Assembly (NCBI GenBank): GCA_963747535.1
Contig: CAVVFX010000006.1
Span: 1,302,001-1,366,000 of the forward strand
Direction: 5' to 3'
DNA length: 64,000 bases
Origin: CAVVFX01 sp963747535
GTDB lineage: Bacteria > Acidobacteriota > Terriglobia > Bryobacterales > Bryobacteraceae
The stretch's first letter is position 1. Every line of letters begins with the position of its first letter. Below are positions 18,094 to 28,881 of the stretch, piece by piece. The position numbers and the translations under genes are program-made. The notes under the pieces were generated by a model, which saw only the letters and a list, made by a program, of their open reading frames with translations, did no database searches and had not been told where the DNA came from.

Positions 18094-19734
18094 TTACGGC
18101 GCCAGACTATACGTTACCCGTTGCTCCACTCTATCCGTGGTTGTCCGTTCGACTACCTCGATCCCCTTCACCCGGCGCAGCGCTGAACTGAGACTCGCTA
18201 TGTTTCCGGAAAAGAAGGCGGGCGCCTGGCCCGCACGCGGCTGCGCAAAATCGAGCGCGGTCATCATCCGTCCGAAGTTGGACCGCTCGCGATCGTGCCG
18301 GAAGAAGGCTGCATACGTAGCATTCAGAGAGGACGTTGTGTTCGCCCGCCGGTCGAGCATGCTTTGCAGGAGGTCCGAATCGTTCGCGACGATGAGAAGC
18401 GAATCCTCGGTCACAAACGAAACCTGTCCCAGTCCGCCGGCGCGATATATGGTGTGTGTTCCGTGCGTCTGCGTCGTCCACTCGCCGTCGATTGCATCTT
18501 TCACGCGATCGGCATTCCAAGCTCTGCGGCCGGTCAGTCCGATTGCGCAGGGCAGGGCGATAAACGGACTCGCCGGGCGCGCCTTGCCGCTTTGCACTTG
18601 AACCATTGCCAGAACGTCAGTGTCCGCGAGCAGTTTCAGCAGATCGCCGGAGTTCTGATTGCCGGCCGTGGGCAAGGGAGGTTCGTCGATGCGTGTCTCC
18701 AGATCCGCTTCGTTGCCTGCGCCGACATTCTGGTCCTCCACCGGCGCGTAGCGTGGCATGGCCTCATTCTTTGGCCGGGGATTCAAGATATGGCTCTCGA
18801 TCAGCGCCGCGGCATCGTTCGCGCGGGGCATGGCCCAGACGCGATACAGACCGGCGTCATCGGGCGCCAGTTGAGCCAGCGCCGTTGCACCTGCAATCGC
18901 CTCGGCCGGCGGCAACTCCTCCTGCAAACCGGGCCGCTTCAGAAACGTTCGCTGTTCCTGAATTTCACCGGCGGCGCCACGAATATCCGCCACACCCGAA
19001 ACAAACCGCCGCACGTCGGACACGTTGCGCTGCACCCAATACGATCGGAAATAGGTATTCTCGACCAGCGCCTCCAGATTCATCGCCAGCCGCAATTCTC
19101 CCGGCGCGCCTGCTGCCCCGGTTACATTCTTGTACCATCCCTCACCCGCGACACTCGGCGTGTCTTTTTTAGTCAACAGTCCCAACATCCCCGCCATTCG
19201 TTCTTGGCCGGAACTGATCAGCAGGTAACCATTGGCGACCGCGAAAGCGAGTTCCACATTCTCAGCTGACTTTGTGTAGAACGGAATACCTGCGGCTTGC
19301 CGGCTCTGAAACGAACCGCGTGCCAGCCAGAGGCGGCTCTGGACAGCTTTGGATTCCGAAATCCGCGTGACATATGCGAACTGCACGCTCTGCAGGTCGT
19401 AGAGTGCCAGCGCCGACTCGTCCCCGGCGAGCGACCGCAACGACGCCATGTCCGGCAGGAACCCCGCAGCGCTGCCATAGGCTTTGTAGAAACCGTTCAA
19501 CTTGAGATACAGGTTTGAACGTTGGAACTCGTCATAATTGGCGCTGCGCAGCCAGTCTCGCTTGACCGTGGACGAGTCCCATTCCGACAGCAGTTGCGCG
19601 AAATCCTTCGCTTCCAGATAAACTAACGCGCCACTTGGAAACACCTGCGCCAAAGGCCGCGGTGACGTGCCGCCCTGATACCACGCGACGGCCGCTGCCC
19701 CGGCCGCTAGCGCCAATATGAATGTTCGTTTCAT
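18094..19734 (-). CDS. DUF3352-like exported protein, last gene of the TPR/VIT operon
   Basis: A 546-residue protein with an N-terminal membrane segment (residues 4-20), then a region resembling the DUF3352-type proteins (FPSGALVYLEAKDFAQLLSEW, GDESALALYDL, SSGQERMAGMLGLLTKKD). No enzymatic motif is seen, so it is probably an envelope-associated structural or sensing protein. The ATG at 19734 overlaps the stop of the giant TPR gene in an ATGA (19731-19734). It is the fourth and last gene of the operon running from 30806. Function unknown. Confidence 0.7.
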   Translation of the reverse strand: MKRTFILALAAGAAAVAWYQGGTSPRPLAQVFPSGALVYLEAKDFAQLLSEWDSSTVKRDWLRSANYDEFQRSNLYLKLNGFYKAYGSAAGFLPDMASLRSLAGDESALALYDLQSVQFAYVTRISESKAVQSRLWLARGSFQSRQAAGIPFYTKSAENVELAFAVANGYLLISSGQERMAGMLGLLTKKDTPSVAGEGWYKNVTGAAGAPGELRLAMNLEALVENTYFRSYWVQRNVSDVRRFVSGVADIRGAAGEIQEQRTFLKRPGLQEELPPAEAIAGATALAQLAPDDAGLYRVWAMPRANDAAALIESHILNPRPKNEAMPRYAPVEDQNVGAGNEADLETRIDEPPLPTAGNQNSGDLLKLLADTDVLAMVQVQSGKARPASPFIALPCAIGLTGRRAWNADRVKDAIDGEWTTQTHGTHTIYRAGGLGQVSFVTEDSLLIVANDSDLLQSMLDRRANTTSSLNATYAAFFRHDRERSNFGRMMTALDFAQPRAGQAPAFFSGNIASLSSALRRVKGIEVVERTTTDRVEQRVTYSLAP

Positions 19735-22700
19735 GCAGCCCTCCTGGGCAAACGCGGTTTGACCACATGATCCTGCTCGACGTTGTCGTGAATTTGCGGC
19801 GCGCGCCGTGTGTTCTCTGCATTGCGCGACTGCTCAGCCTCGAGTTCCTTCTGCTTCTCGTCGAGATCGAGACCTAGGCGAATCGCGATCCTGGTGTAAT
19901 TGATCGCGCTCCCAAGATCGCCTTCGCGCTCGTACGCCTGCGCCACATCGTGAGCGATCTCGGCCCTCGCTAGCTCGCTCAATCCGGATGTCCCGAGAAA
20001 ACCTTCCTCGCGATACATGTGTGGCACGACCGCGATGGCCAGCGAATCTTGCGAAGCCGCAAGAGCGGCACGCAGCGTCTCCAGCCGGATCTGCTCGTTG
20101 GATGGGCGGATCGCCAAAGCTTCACGGAACAGACCCGCGGCCCTGCGCGCCTCCACATAGAAAGGCTGCGACGCCTCCGCGGGAGTGATCTTGCCATGCT
20201 GCAACAGACCTAGCTCCGTTTTGCTGTCCGCCGCCGGATCCGCTACCATGCGCGCGGCGGCCGAGCGAATCTGATAGACCGCCTCGCCGTCTTGTATCAA
20301 TTGAAGTGCGACGTTGCGCCGCTCTTCTCCCGAGAGCAATCGCGCGAGTTGCAGCCTGGCATCGTTGTCCCAAGGCACTGCCTTCTCGCGATCGCGCAGA
20401 AACGCAATAGCTTCCGCCGGATGCCCGTGTTCTGCCAGCAGCGTCGCCGCCGGCACGAGGGTTTCAAACTCCTCGCCCGAGACGAGAGTCATCCGCCGGA
20501 GTACTTTCACTGCGCGCTCCGTCTGGCCTTCTTCGAGATAGACGCCCGCAAGCCCCAGGAAATTCGCCGCCGCCATTTCCTGCTTATCGAGCGCGCTCTG
20601 GTAGACGAACTCCAGAATAGCTCTCGCCGCATCCACGTGATCGTGCTTGCGCAAATAATCCGCCGCCTGAATCACGTCGTAGCCAGGCGGCGTGGTGGCT
20701 GGATCGGACTGGTAGCGAGCCAACAATTGCGGAAGTGCGCCGTTTTCCGCGGCCAATCTCAGTTCGATACTTCGCGCTGTGCCGGGCCGTTCGCGCTGCT
20801 CGCGTGAAAGCGCGTCCCAAGCCTGTTGCGCTTCCTTCTGCTTGCCGTGGTCCAGTAATAGAACTATGTAGCTGAGCCGCGCCCCAAAAACCTGACCTTC
20901 CGCCGCGTCCCGGCTCTCACCCACCACTACGGTTGTCCGCTGCACCGCGATGGCGATATGGCGCCGCGCAATTTCCTCTTGCTGCTCTGCCGTGAGGTGA
21001 AACTCGGAGCCGATGCGGTTCAGCAATTCATCTGACACCCAGTCGAGACTCCCCGCGAGCGTCAACACCCAGCCATAATCCTCACCCGACTCGAAGCACG
21101 CGTGCAAGGCCGAACTCAGCAGTTCCTCGGAACGATACCCGCCGTTGATATTGACGTAGCCGCGCAGCAGTTTTTCCATCTCCAGCCGCAGCGTATTGAC
21201 CTGCTTCGCCTGCCCGATCTCTCCAAAGGTCGCCGTCACGCCGTTCCAGAAGCCCTCCGGAACGCGTACGCCCCGATTCTCCACGCGATCGAATGCCGTC
21301 AGCGCAGCACGCCAGTGCGTGATCGCATCGTCACGGCGATTCCCGTGCCATAAGACTCGCGCAATCGCATTCTCAGCCTCTCCGCGATCGGCATCGAGTT
21401 CGAGTACCGCTTGGAATTGCTCTATCGCCGGACCAGCCCGGCCATTCTGCTCGTAGAAATCGCCGAGATGGAAGTACGCATTGGGATCTCCTGGTGCTGC
21501 TTCGACGGTAGCCGGCAGATAATCTTTCGCGTTCGCCGCGCTTCGGCGATCCAAGTATTCGCCATAGCGCGCGCCATAGTAAAACCAGGTGTTTCCAGCG
21601 ATCTGCTGCTTCAGGTCGGGACGGTGCCGCACACGCTCTCCGATCGTCCCACCGCCGATTGAACGTTGAAACGCCGTGTCGACTTCAGGCGTGTAAATGG
21701 CGTCGTAGACACCATTCAGCGCCGTGTAGGCGTCGATCCAGACTGGCGAAAGAGTCGCGCCACGAGCCTGTAAAGCGCGTTCCGCAAATGCGAAGTCTCC
21801 AGTCCGCACGGCGTAAGCTGCAGCCGGATTGTTCTTCCGCGCCATCACGACGATCTGGTTCCGATCCGCGCGATCGAGCAGCGCGAGATAGCGATTCTGC
21901 AGATCCCCCTGCCGGTATAGCTGACCCAGGACACGCAGTTCGGCGCTGCGGTCTCCGGCTGCTCTCCAGGCGTTCTCAGCTTCTATCAGCGGACGGTTCC
22001 CCACTGCCGGATTACCGGCATTGCGCGCTGCGTATGACTCCAGGGCCGTTCCTAACTCCGCAAAATGCGTGCGGCTCGTTTCCAGCGTCACCAGTTTTCC
22101 TTCCGCTTCAGGATCCGGCTTCGCCAGCATGGAATTCAACAGATCGGATTCCAGTTGCGTGAACTCCGCGCTTGCCGCGAACGCGAGCTTGTTATTCATC
22201 CCGGATTTAAGAACCTTCGCTTCCACGGAAGCTTTCTCTTCCGGCGTGTAGTAATCGCGAACCGCAAGTCCTGCATCCGGCAGCACCACGGATTGGGCAA
22301 GCACCTCATCAAACTTACGCCCTCGCACCACGATCCGCTCCCACAACGGGCTATTGAATCCCTCGGTAAACACGCCCTTAGGGCCGGCCAGCTTTCGAGC
22401 CTGTTCCGCGAAGTCCACTGCATCTGCTGTGTAGTTCCACTGGTCGAGTTGTTGAGCGACCGTCATGAGCGACTGCACGGTCGCGTTCCGCTCGCCGATC
22501 TCCGCGACACGCAGATCGTGGATCGCATCCGGACGACGTCCCAGCCGCGCCTTTAGCGTGGCAGACTTCAGCATCCACTCCGGATCGTGATAGCTCAGAT
22601 CGTACAGTGTCTGGCAACTCGCGATCGCCCGAGCGAAATCCAGGGTTCGCTCTTCGAGGGCTTCCCGGAAGGCGAGCAGATCCTTTCGATCGGGACGCGC

Positions 22701-25700
22701 TTTCAACGCCATGTCATAGGCGCCGATGGCCGCCGGAAAATCTTCCAGGGCTGTTTCCACCCGCGCCAGCACCATCGGCCAGCGATAATCCTTTGGCGCA
22801 TCGTTGATCGTCTTGCGATAGAACCCTGTTATCCGTTCGCCCAGCGTATGCCGCGACGCATATAGCGACGCTTCACGGATCAGTCCTTCGTCCTCCGGAT
22901 ACGCGTTGATCACGTCGATGTATTGATCCACCGCGCCCGCAAAGTCTCCCATGCGGGTGAGAGCCGGAATCAGGTCGCGGCGCATTGCCTCAATTCGCGA
23001 CGCGCGTTCGGCGGGAGTGAGCGTCGATGAGCGCAGCGCTTGGATGCTGGCCAGATCAAAGTCGCGGAAACCTTTGTCATCGCCGGCCTGCAAATAGGTT
23101 GTACCCATCGCGGCCAGATACTCTGCGCGGTAAGGATCGCGTTGCAGAAGAGGCTGGAGCAACTCCCGCGAACGCGCGAAATCATGAGCACCGGTCGCCA
23201 GGCCCGCGGCCTCCAGCGTGAACTGATCGCGATACGCATCATTAGAGCGCCCCGCCGACGCGATCAGGACTCGTATCGCTTCCTGCGGTTGCTGGTTGCG
23301 CGTGTAGTAATCGACCGTAGCGCGAACCACTCCGAGAATCTGCGGCCGTTCCCGATAAAGCGCTTCCATCGCGCTGGTCGCGGCGGCCAACTCTTTCCGC
23401 GATTCCAGAAAGCGGACTAACGCTATCCGCTGCCGCGCCTGTTCGACCGGATCCTGCGTCACGGCGATCGCGCGCTCGATAGCCCGCTGCCGCACTTCCG
23501 CCAGGTCGTTACCCGCGACTTCCTCGATCTTACGCAGAACGTCGGGAGACCTGGTGCCGGCGATCTCCTTGAGCAACAGAGGTGCGATTTCCTGGCTCCT
23601 CTGCTGTTGTTGCAGGACCTCCACGCGCAGGGACACAGCATTCCACGCGGCATCCGCCTTGCCGGCCGCGTCAGCCGTCAGCCGGTCCACTACGCTGCGC
23701 GATGCCGGCTGTCGCGCCAGTCGCAGAATCCTCCGTTCCGATTGACTATCGCCCGCCAAGTAGCCTGCAACGTATTCGGCGATCGCCAAATCGTCCCGGC
23801 GCTTGCCTTCGTAGATCGCGCCTGCCTCGTAAGCTAAGAGCGCGGGATCGTGCAGCCGTGTACGCGCGGTCCGGATTACGCGTAGGGCATCGTCATAGAG
23901 ATAGTAGTCCCAAAAGACCGTAGCCGTGTCGCGCCATGCATTCGCGGTGCCAGGCGCGGTCGATGGCATCGCGTCCCACGACGGCCGCGCTGCGGTGAAG
24001 CGATCATGATCGGCATAGATATCCCCGATCCTCGCGAGCGTCTCCCGGTCGCGAGGATCGGAGCGGGATTCGAGCCGTGCCAACGCGACTGCCGTAGGAG
24101 TGTTCTTCTCGTCCACCGTCGCCAGCGACCGGTAAACCGACGCCGCGCGCGACACCAGCGTCCGATCCCCTGGAAATGCTTCCGCGACCCGTTTCAGCTG
24201 CGGCGCTACGCTCTCGAAATGGGAACGCCAGGCTTCGCCTTCAGCCAGAAACTGGGCCACTGCGAGACTGGCTTGCGGTTCCGAATTGGCGCCACGAGCC
24301 GCTCGAAGCTCCGCATCCAACTTGCCGGCGCGCGAAAGCGCTTCGAAAAAGCGATTGCGCAGACCCGGATCATAGAACCAATACTGCCGTAAAAGGCGCA
24401 TCGCCGCCGCATCGTCCCGCGTCGCCTCAGTGGAATACGCAGCCAACAGATTGTGCACGAACACGAGATCTTCCGGGAACCGCTGTAGCGCATACAGATT
24501 CATCTGGCGGTAAAGGATGGGAGTAAGGTTCGTGACGGTGACGATGTTGCCGAAGTATTGCTCCAGCTCTGTGCCGGAAAAGATATCGATCAGCTGATGC
24601 GTCAGGTTGCCGACTTCAGCCTGCTCTTCCCTCCGCAGATACCATCGCGCCAATTTCTGATACCATCCGCGGTCATTGAACTTCGCCATCGCCTCTTTGT
24701 ATATGGCTTCCGTTTCCGCGGTCATATGATTCTGATCGAGGAACGCGGCCAGTCGTTCATATAGTCCGGGATCGTTTGGATTGCGCGCGATCTCGCTGCG
24801 ATAGAGTCGAACCGCGTCGAGCGGACGTTGCAGCGCCACCAGACGCGCCAGGTACCGGTCCAGAACGCGAGCGTACTCCGGAGACCGAGCGCCCTCGGAC
24901 GTCGCCGCGGGCGTCGCACCCTCTGCGGATACTTCTGTAATGCCGGGGCCTGCCGGCCGCACGTCTCGAGCATTCGAGCCCATCGGCACGCCCTCCGCGC
25001 GCCGCCCCAACTCGTTCAATAGCTGATCGTAGAGTGCGAACTCCTCCCGCACGCGGTTGCGCCGCGCCAATGCATCCGCGACCGTCAGCGATACCTCCAA
25101 CCGCGCGGCACTCCGCGGAAACGACGTGAGGAACTGCCGGCCGCGGCTGATCACCGTATCGTCGTCTCCATAGACGTTGTACGCCTGGATCAATTGAGCG
25201 TGAAGACTCGCGCGGCTCGTGGACTGGGGGAAACGGCGATCCAGCAGGTCTACCAGTTCCGCCGCGGCCGCGCGATGGAAATAGGCTGTCGACGCGGTGT
25301 TCTGCCGTTCGTACTCCCATCGCGGACCCGTCCCGTTCAGAATCAGCGACAAAATGCCGTTGAGAAATCCCGGCGAGAGATCCATCGTCGCAATGTCTTT
25401 GTAAAAGGAAAGATCGGCTGAGCCGTAGCGGATCGGCTGCTCCGGATTGGTCAATAACAGGTTGGCCAGTCCACTCAATGCCTGTTCAGCGTAATAACTA
25501 TCTGCACCCGGAAGACTGTATAGCGCGTAGTATAGTTCCGCCGACTCCGCCACATCCGGAAGCTTCTCGAAAAGCCGCGCGACGGTATAGAGCTCATCGG
25601 GTTTCCATACAGCCTTGCGCGACTGCTTCGAGATTCTGTATTCCTCCAGGACGCGCCGCGCCGCAACCAGGTTGTTCTGCTGCCGCCAATAAAGAAACAG

Positions 25701-26561
25701 CCGTCCCGCATCTCGATAGTCGTCTGGATCGTTCTCCAATGCCGCGCGCGATTCCCCCACCATCGCGCGCGCCTCAGCCGACTCCTCCAACAATGTCAAG
25801 TAGCTTTTCGTCAACTCATCGGGCCATAGCGGTTGGAATTCGCGATCGTACACCGCCAGCGGATCCGCTGCCAATTCAGCGGCAGCCTTCACCGGATACA
25901 CTGAATCAGACGGAAATGCTTTCTTATAAGCGGCGATCTCTTCGGCCGCCAGGGCCGCGAGTTTGTGCGCAATCAAGTACTCAACGAAATCCTGCCGCAC
26001 CGAAGCTTCCAGAGGATAGCGCGCCACCCACGCCCGATAAATCACCACTGCCGAAGACTCCGGAAGCGCCTGTTCCCTGATTGCTCGCAGCGCACGTTCG
26101 AACGCCACCCAGGACCTCTGTCCAGCCACTGGCGCCAACTTGTCCGATGCCATGCGCCCGACGACCCGCAGCGCCTCGACCTCCGCCGCAGGCTGATGAC
26201 GGCGATCGTAGTAATCCGCCAACTCCAGCCGCGCTGCGCCTTGATCGCGTGCCAATTGGACATACCGCCGCCAATCCGCTTCAGCCGCCGCGAAGTCGAG
26301 TTGCAATTCGGCTTCCCGGGCGCGCAGCCGGTACAGCGTGGCTTCATTCGGATTCGAGGTGATCAGTTGCGTTAGCGCCGGCCGTGTCTCCGCCGGAGAT
26401 CGCCTCACATCTACCCGGCCCCCCGGCAGCGTCACGCTGCTGAAAAAAACCTTCAGCCAATTGCCGGACGGCAGGTGCTGCACCCACTCCTGCATCTCTG
26501 CCCGAAGCAGTACCGTCGCGAGAAGCCCGACCGCAACAAGAGTCCACTTACCAGACTTCAA
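19731..26561 (-). CDS. Giant TPR-repeat protein with N-terminal membrane anchor (2276 aa)
   Basis: One uninterrupted frame of 2276 residues. The start is a TTG at 26561, chosen because GGAGGT lies 5 nt upstream, inside the end of the VIT-VWA gene (14-bp overlap). Residues about 4-20 form a single membrane helix; the rest is almost wholly alpha-helical with many TPR-like units (for example NPNDPGLYERLAAFLDQNHM, DPNAYFHLGDFYEQNGRAGP). A low-complexity Ala/Gly/Pro/Ser linker lies near residue 560, and the C-terminus is basic. The architecture suggests an extracytoplasmic scaffold holding several partners. No catalytic motif is visible. Its size is unusual, and no known pathway can be assigned. 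Confidence 0.85.
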   Translation of the reverse strand: MKSGKWTLVAVGLLATVLLRAEMQEWVQHLPSGNWLKVFFSSVTLPGGRVDVRRSPAETRPALTQLITSNPNEATLYRLRAREAELQLDFAAAEADWRRYVQLARDQGAARLELADYYDRRHQPAAEVEALRVVGRMASDKLAPVAGQRSWVAFERALRAIREQALPESSAVVIYRAWVARYPLEASVRQDFVEYLIAHKLAALAAEEIAAYKKAFPSDSVYPVKAAAELAADPLAVYDREFQPLWPDELTKSYLTLLEESAEARAMVGESRAALENDPDDYRDAGRLFLYWRQQNNLVAARRVLEEYRISKQSRKAVWKPDELYTVARLFEKLPDVAESAELYYALYSLPGADSYYAEQALSGLANLLLTNPEQPIRYGSADLSFYKDIATMDLSPGFLNGILSLILNGTGPRWEYERQNTASTAYFHRAAAAELVDLLDRRFPQSTSRASLHAQLIQAYNVYGDDDTVISRGRQFLTSFPRSAARLEVSLTVADALARRNRVREEFALYDQLLNELGRRAEGVPMGSNARDVRPAGPGITEVSAEGATPAATSEGARSPEYARVLDRYLARLVALQRPLDAVRLYRSEIARNPNDPGLYERLAAFLDQNHMTAETEAIYKEAMAKFNDRGWYQKLARWYLRREEQAEVGNLTHQLIDIFSGTELEQYFGNIVTVTNLTPILYRQMNLYALQRFPEDLVFVHNLLAAYSTEATRDDAAAMRLLRQYWFYDPGLRNRFFEALSRAGKLDAELRAARGANSEPQASLAVAQFLAEGEAWRSHFESVAPQLKRVAEAFPGDRTLVSRAASVYRSLATVDEKNTPTAVALARLESRSDPRDRETLARIGDIYADHDRFTAARPSWDAMPSTAPGTANAWRDTATVFWDYYLYDDALRVIRTARTRLHDPALLAYEAGAIYEGKRRDDLAIAEYVAGYLAGDSQSERRILRLARQPASRSVVDRLTADAAGKADAAWNAVSLRVEVLQQQQRSQEIAPLLLKEIAGTRSPDVLRKIEEVAGNDLAEVRQRAIERAIAVTQDPVEQARQRIALVRFLESRKELAAATSAMEALYRERPQILGVVRATVDYYTRNQQPQEAIRVLIASAGRSNDAYRDQFTLEAAGLATGAHDFARSRELLQPLLQRDPYRAEYLAAMGTTYLQAGDDKGFRDFDLASIQALRSSTLTPAERASRIEAMRRDLIPALTRMGDFAGAVDQYIDVINAYPEDEGLIREASLYASRHTLGERITGFYRKTINDAPKDYRWPMVLARVETALEDFPAAIGAYDMALKARPDRKDLLAFREALEERTLDFARAIASCQTLYDLSYHDPEWMLKSATLKARLGRRPDAIHDLRVAEIGERNATVQSLMTVAQQLDQWNYTADAVDFAEQARKLAGPKGVFTEGFNSPLWERIVVRGRKFDEVLAQSVVLPDAGLAVRDYYTPEEKASVEAKVLKSGMNNKLAFAASAEFTQLESDLLNSMLAKPDPEAEGKLVTLETSRTHFAELGTALESYAARNAGNPAVGNRPLIEAENAWRAAGDRSAELRVLGQLYRQGDLQNRYLALLDRADRNQIVVMARKNNPAAAYAVRTGDFAFAERALQARGATLSPVWIDAYTALNGVYDAIYTPEVDTAFQRSIGGGTIGERVRHRPDLKQQIAGNTWFYYGARYGEYLDRRSAANAKDYLPATVEAAPGDPNAYFHLGDFYEQNGRAGPAIEQFQAVLELDADRGEAENAIARVLWHGNRRDDAITHWRAALTAFDRVENRGVRVPEGFWNGVTATFGEIGQAKQVNTLRLEMEKLLRGYVNINGGYRSEELLSSALHACFESGEDYGWVLTLAGSLDWVSDELLNRIGSEFHLTAEQQEEIARRHIAIAVQRTTVVVGESRDAAEGQVFGARLSYIVLLLDHGKQKEAQQAWDALSREQRERPGTARSIELRLAAENGALPQLLARYQSDPATTPPGYDVIQAADYLRKHDHVDAARAILEFVYQSALDKQEMAAANFLGLAGVYLEEGQTERAVKVLRRMTLVSGEEFETLVPAATLLAEHGHPAEAIAFLRDREKAVPWDNDARLQLARLLSGEERRNVALQLIQDGEAVYQIRSAAARMVADPAADSKTELGLLQHGKITPAEASQPFYVEARRAAGLFREALAIRPSNEQIRLETLRAALAASQDSLAIAVVPHMYREEGFLGTSGLSELARAEIAHDVAQAYEREGDLGSAINYTRIAIRLGLDLDEKQKELEAEQSRNAENTRRAPQIHDNVEQDHVVKPRLPRRAA

Positions 26562-28881
26562 GCGACACCTCCCCGGTTCCGATGTTGTGCGCGATATCCT
26601 CAGCCGTGACACGGACGGTATACTTGCCGGGCGTCATGCCATCCGGAACCACCAGCTCGCCGGTGTTGGCTGCCGATGCCGTGTTCCAATGCAGCGATAC
26701 CGGCATCGCCCCGTACAGGCGCGCCGTGATGGAGCGTGTCATGCCGCTCGCCTGCACGCGCAATCGAACCGGTTCTCCACTGCGATAGCGTGGCTTATCC
26801 ACTTTGACCCGCACCACGGGAGGTTTGCTCGCAATCACGAAAGACTTGGATTCGCGATAGACATGTCCCTCGCGGTCACGCATGATCAGCCGGACTTCAT
26901 AAGTTCCGTCAGACATGTCCGAAGGGGCGAGAAATCGCGTCTGCCACATGTCTTCATCCGAGAGATGCCGTAGTGGCTTGATCAACCCGAATGGAAACAG
27001 CGCGGTCACCGAGACGATCGATGCATCGGTTCGCACGCGGAGCACCGGATCGCCCGGCCGGATCACTCTCGGACGCAGCAATGCTCGCGGCACCGCCAGA
27101 AATGACGTATAAGGCGTTACGAATTTGTACTTGCGCGAGAGCCGGATGATTTCGTCGATGCTGGCGCGGTCTTCTCCATCGCGCGCAATCTTCTCGAGCA
27201 GTGCTTCCACCCGTGCCCGCGCCCAGGCTCGCGGCAGTGCCGGGTGGTCGAGACTGTGGGAGGGCAGCGCTGCTGTCGCATCAGCCGCGTAAGGACTGCC
27301 CGACAGATTGCCGCGTAGCGAGAATACGGCGCCCGGAAGCGGTTGCTCATACTGTCCCACCCAGCTGGCGACCGAACCCGAGAAACTCGACTCCTGCAGC
27401 GGATAAACAAAGCTCGCCTCTGTCATGGGAGAAACGTTCAGCGTCAGTTCGCGCGCCGGCTCCTGCCCGATTCGCGAAAGAAAGGTCTTGAGCTTGAAAT
27501 CGATCGGCTCGGTTGAGCGCACCGACTCGACCAGGCCGCCATTGCGTGCCAGCATTTTGAGCAGCGGAAGATTGGCGTCATCCCCGACCGCAAACGCCAG
27601 CGTGTGCGGCCGGCGTTCAGTCGGTATCTTGTTCCACGCGGACGTGTACCACGATGCCAGCCGGCCATTATTAATCGTGCCCTCATCCGCGCCTCCGTCC
27701 GTCACGAGGACGATGTAAGTCTCGCCGGCGCCGGTCTGTTCGAGAGCCGCCTGCAAAGCGCGCTGAAGATTTGTCCCGCCCTGGATCGAACTGCCTTGAA
27801 CAAATGCGATCGCCCTCTCAACGTTCGCGCGGCTGGCTTCCACCGGCGCAGCTTCGAACGTTTTTACCTCGCTGTTAAAGAGAAGCAGATTGAACCGGTC
27901 TCCCGGACGCAGGGATCGCAAGAGAGCCTCGGCAGCCTGAAAACTGCGCTCCAGCTTCTCCCACTGCATCGAGAGTGAATTATCGAACAGCGCGATTACC
28001 GTGCGGCCTGGCTGGACGCGTCGGCCGCTTGCTCCGACGCGGGCGGGCAGCAAGGCAGACGCTTCAAAGAATCCCGGTCCCGTATCATCCCGATTCGCCA
28101 TCACCCGCAAACCACCTGCAGCGGCTGGATTCAGGCTGTAATCGAACGTCAAATCCTCAGTGAGCCCGACATTCCCCGCGTCGAAGGTCGCCCGCACCAG
28201 CCGCGGTGTCTGCCCCGTGATTTTGAGCGGATACGACTTGCCGGCGACCTGAAAAGTTCTCAGTGGATACTCCGAATGCAGTTCGAAATTGACCGTCAAC
28301 TTGCCCGCGACCAGGCCCTGGTACGCATCCGGACGCAGCGGTATTGCGAACTGCGATTGAAAATTTTCCACCCGGACCGGCTCGTAATACTCGATCTCCA
28401 TCCGTTTGGTGCCAAACGCGGGAATCGGCACGATCTTCGCCGAAAACACATTACCGCGCGCCGCCTCGCCCGCTTCGCGCTCCCCCATCTGTAACAGACC
28501 CGGATCGATCACCTGCGATTTCGCCTGTTCGTAGATTTCGCCCGCCCGCTTTCGCTCCAGGATCACTCCGGGAATCCGCGTCACCCCATCCCAGACCGCG
28601 AAATCCGAGACCGTGGCTCCTTCCGGCAAGGCGAAAACATAGTGCCCCTCAGTGATCGCGTAGCTATGGCTGCCATAAATCTGGCGGATGTTGACGCGCG
28701 CCATGCCGCCGTCGATGACGATGTTGATCGACATCTCGTCCAGCGAAAAGACAGCCGGATCGGGCTGCTGGCGGCCTTCCGGGACGAGTACGCCTGCGTC
28801 GCCAAACGCGATCCCCGAGCTCGCGATCGAGCAGATCGTGGAAAATGCCAGATTGAATCCCAACGCCAGGAGCCGTTTCAT
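26548..28881 (-). CDS. Exported VIT and VWA domain protein
   Basis: A 777-residue protein with a signal peptide (residues 1-27), a vault/inter-alpha-trypsin (VIT) domain at about 35-165 (EGHYVFALPEGATVSDF and RKRAGEIYEQAKSQ), and a VWA domain from about 293 whose MIDAS site reads D300-N-S-L-S. The C-terminal part (after about 600) is beta-rich, Ig-like. VIT-VWA proteins usually bind partners through a metal ion and act outside the cytoplasm; no sortase or LPXTG signal is present. It overlaps the propeller gene by 4 bp and the giant TPR gene by 14 bp, so the products are likely made in step. Confidence 0.88.
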   Translation of the reverse strand: MKRLLALGFNLAFSTICSIASSGIAFGDAGVLVPEGRQQPDPAVFSLDEMSINIVIDGGMARVNIRQIYGSHSYAITEGHYVFALPEGATVSDFAVWDGVTRIPGVILERKRAGEIYEQAKSQVIDPGLLQMGEREAGEAARGNVFSAKIVPIPAFGTKRMEIEYYEPVRVENFQSQFAIPLRPDAYQGLVAGKLTVNFELHSEYPLRTFQVAGKSYPLKITGQTPRLVRATFDAGNVGLTEDLTFDYSLNPAAAGGLRVMANRDDTGPGFFEASALLPARVGASGRRVQPGRTVIALFDNSLSMQWEKLERSFQAAEALLRSLRPGDRFNLLLFNSEVKTFEAAPVEASRANVERAIAFVQGSSIQGGTNLQRALQAALEQTGAGETYIVLVTDGGADEGTINNGRLASWYTSAWNKIPTERRPHTLAFAVGDDANLPLLKMLARNGGLVESVRSTEPIDFKLKTFLSRIGQEPARELTLNVSPMTEASFVYPLQESSFSGSVASWVGQYEQPLPGAVFSLRGNLSGSPYAADATAALPSHSLDHPALPRAWARARVEALLEKIARDGEDRASIDEIIRLSRKYKFVTPYTSFLAVPRALLRPRVIRPGDPVLRVRTDASIVSVTALFPFGLIKPLRHLSDEDMWQTRFLAPSDMSDGTYEVRLIMRDREGHVYRESKSFVIASKPPVVRVKVDKPRYRSGEPVRLRVQASGMTRSITARLYGAMPVSLHWNTASAANTGELVVPDGMTPGKYTVRVTAEDIAHNIGTGEVSLEVW

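Noticed and set aside
24800..25320. Long open frames antisense to or overlapping the giant TPR gene
   Set aside because: GC-rich shadow frames; the minus-strand TPR frame is continuous and has protein-like composition.
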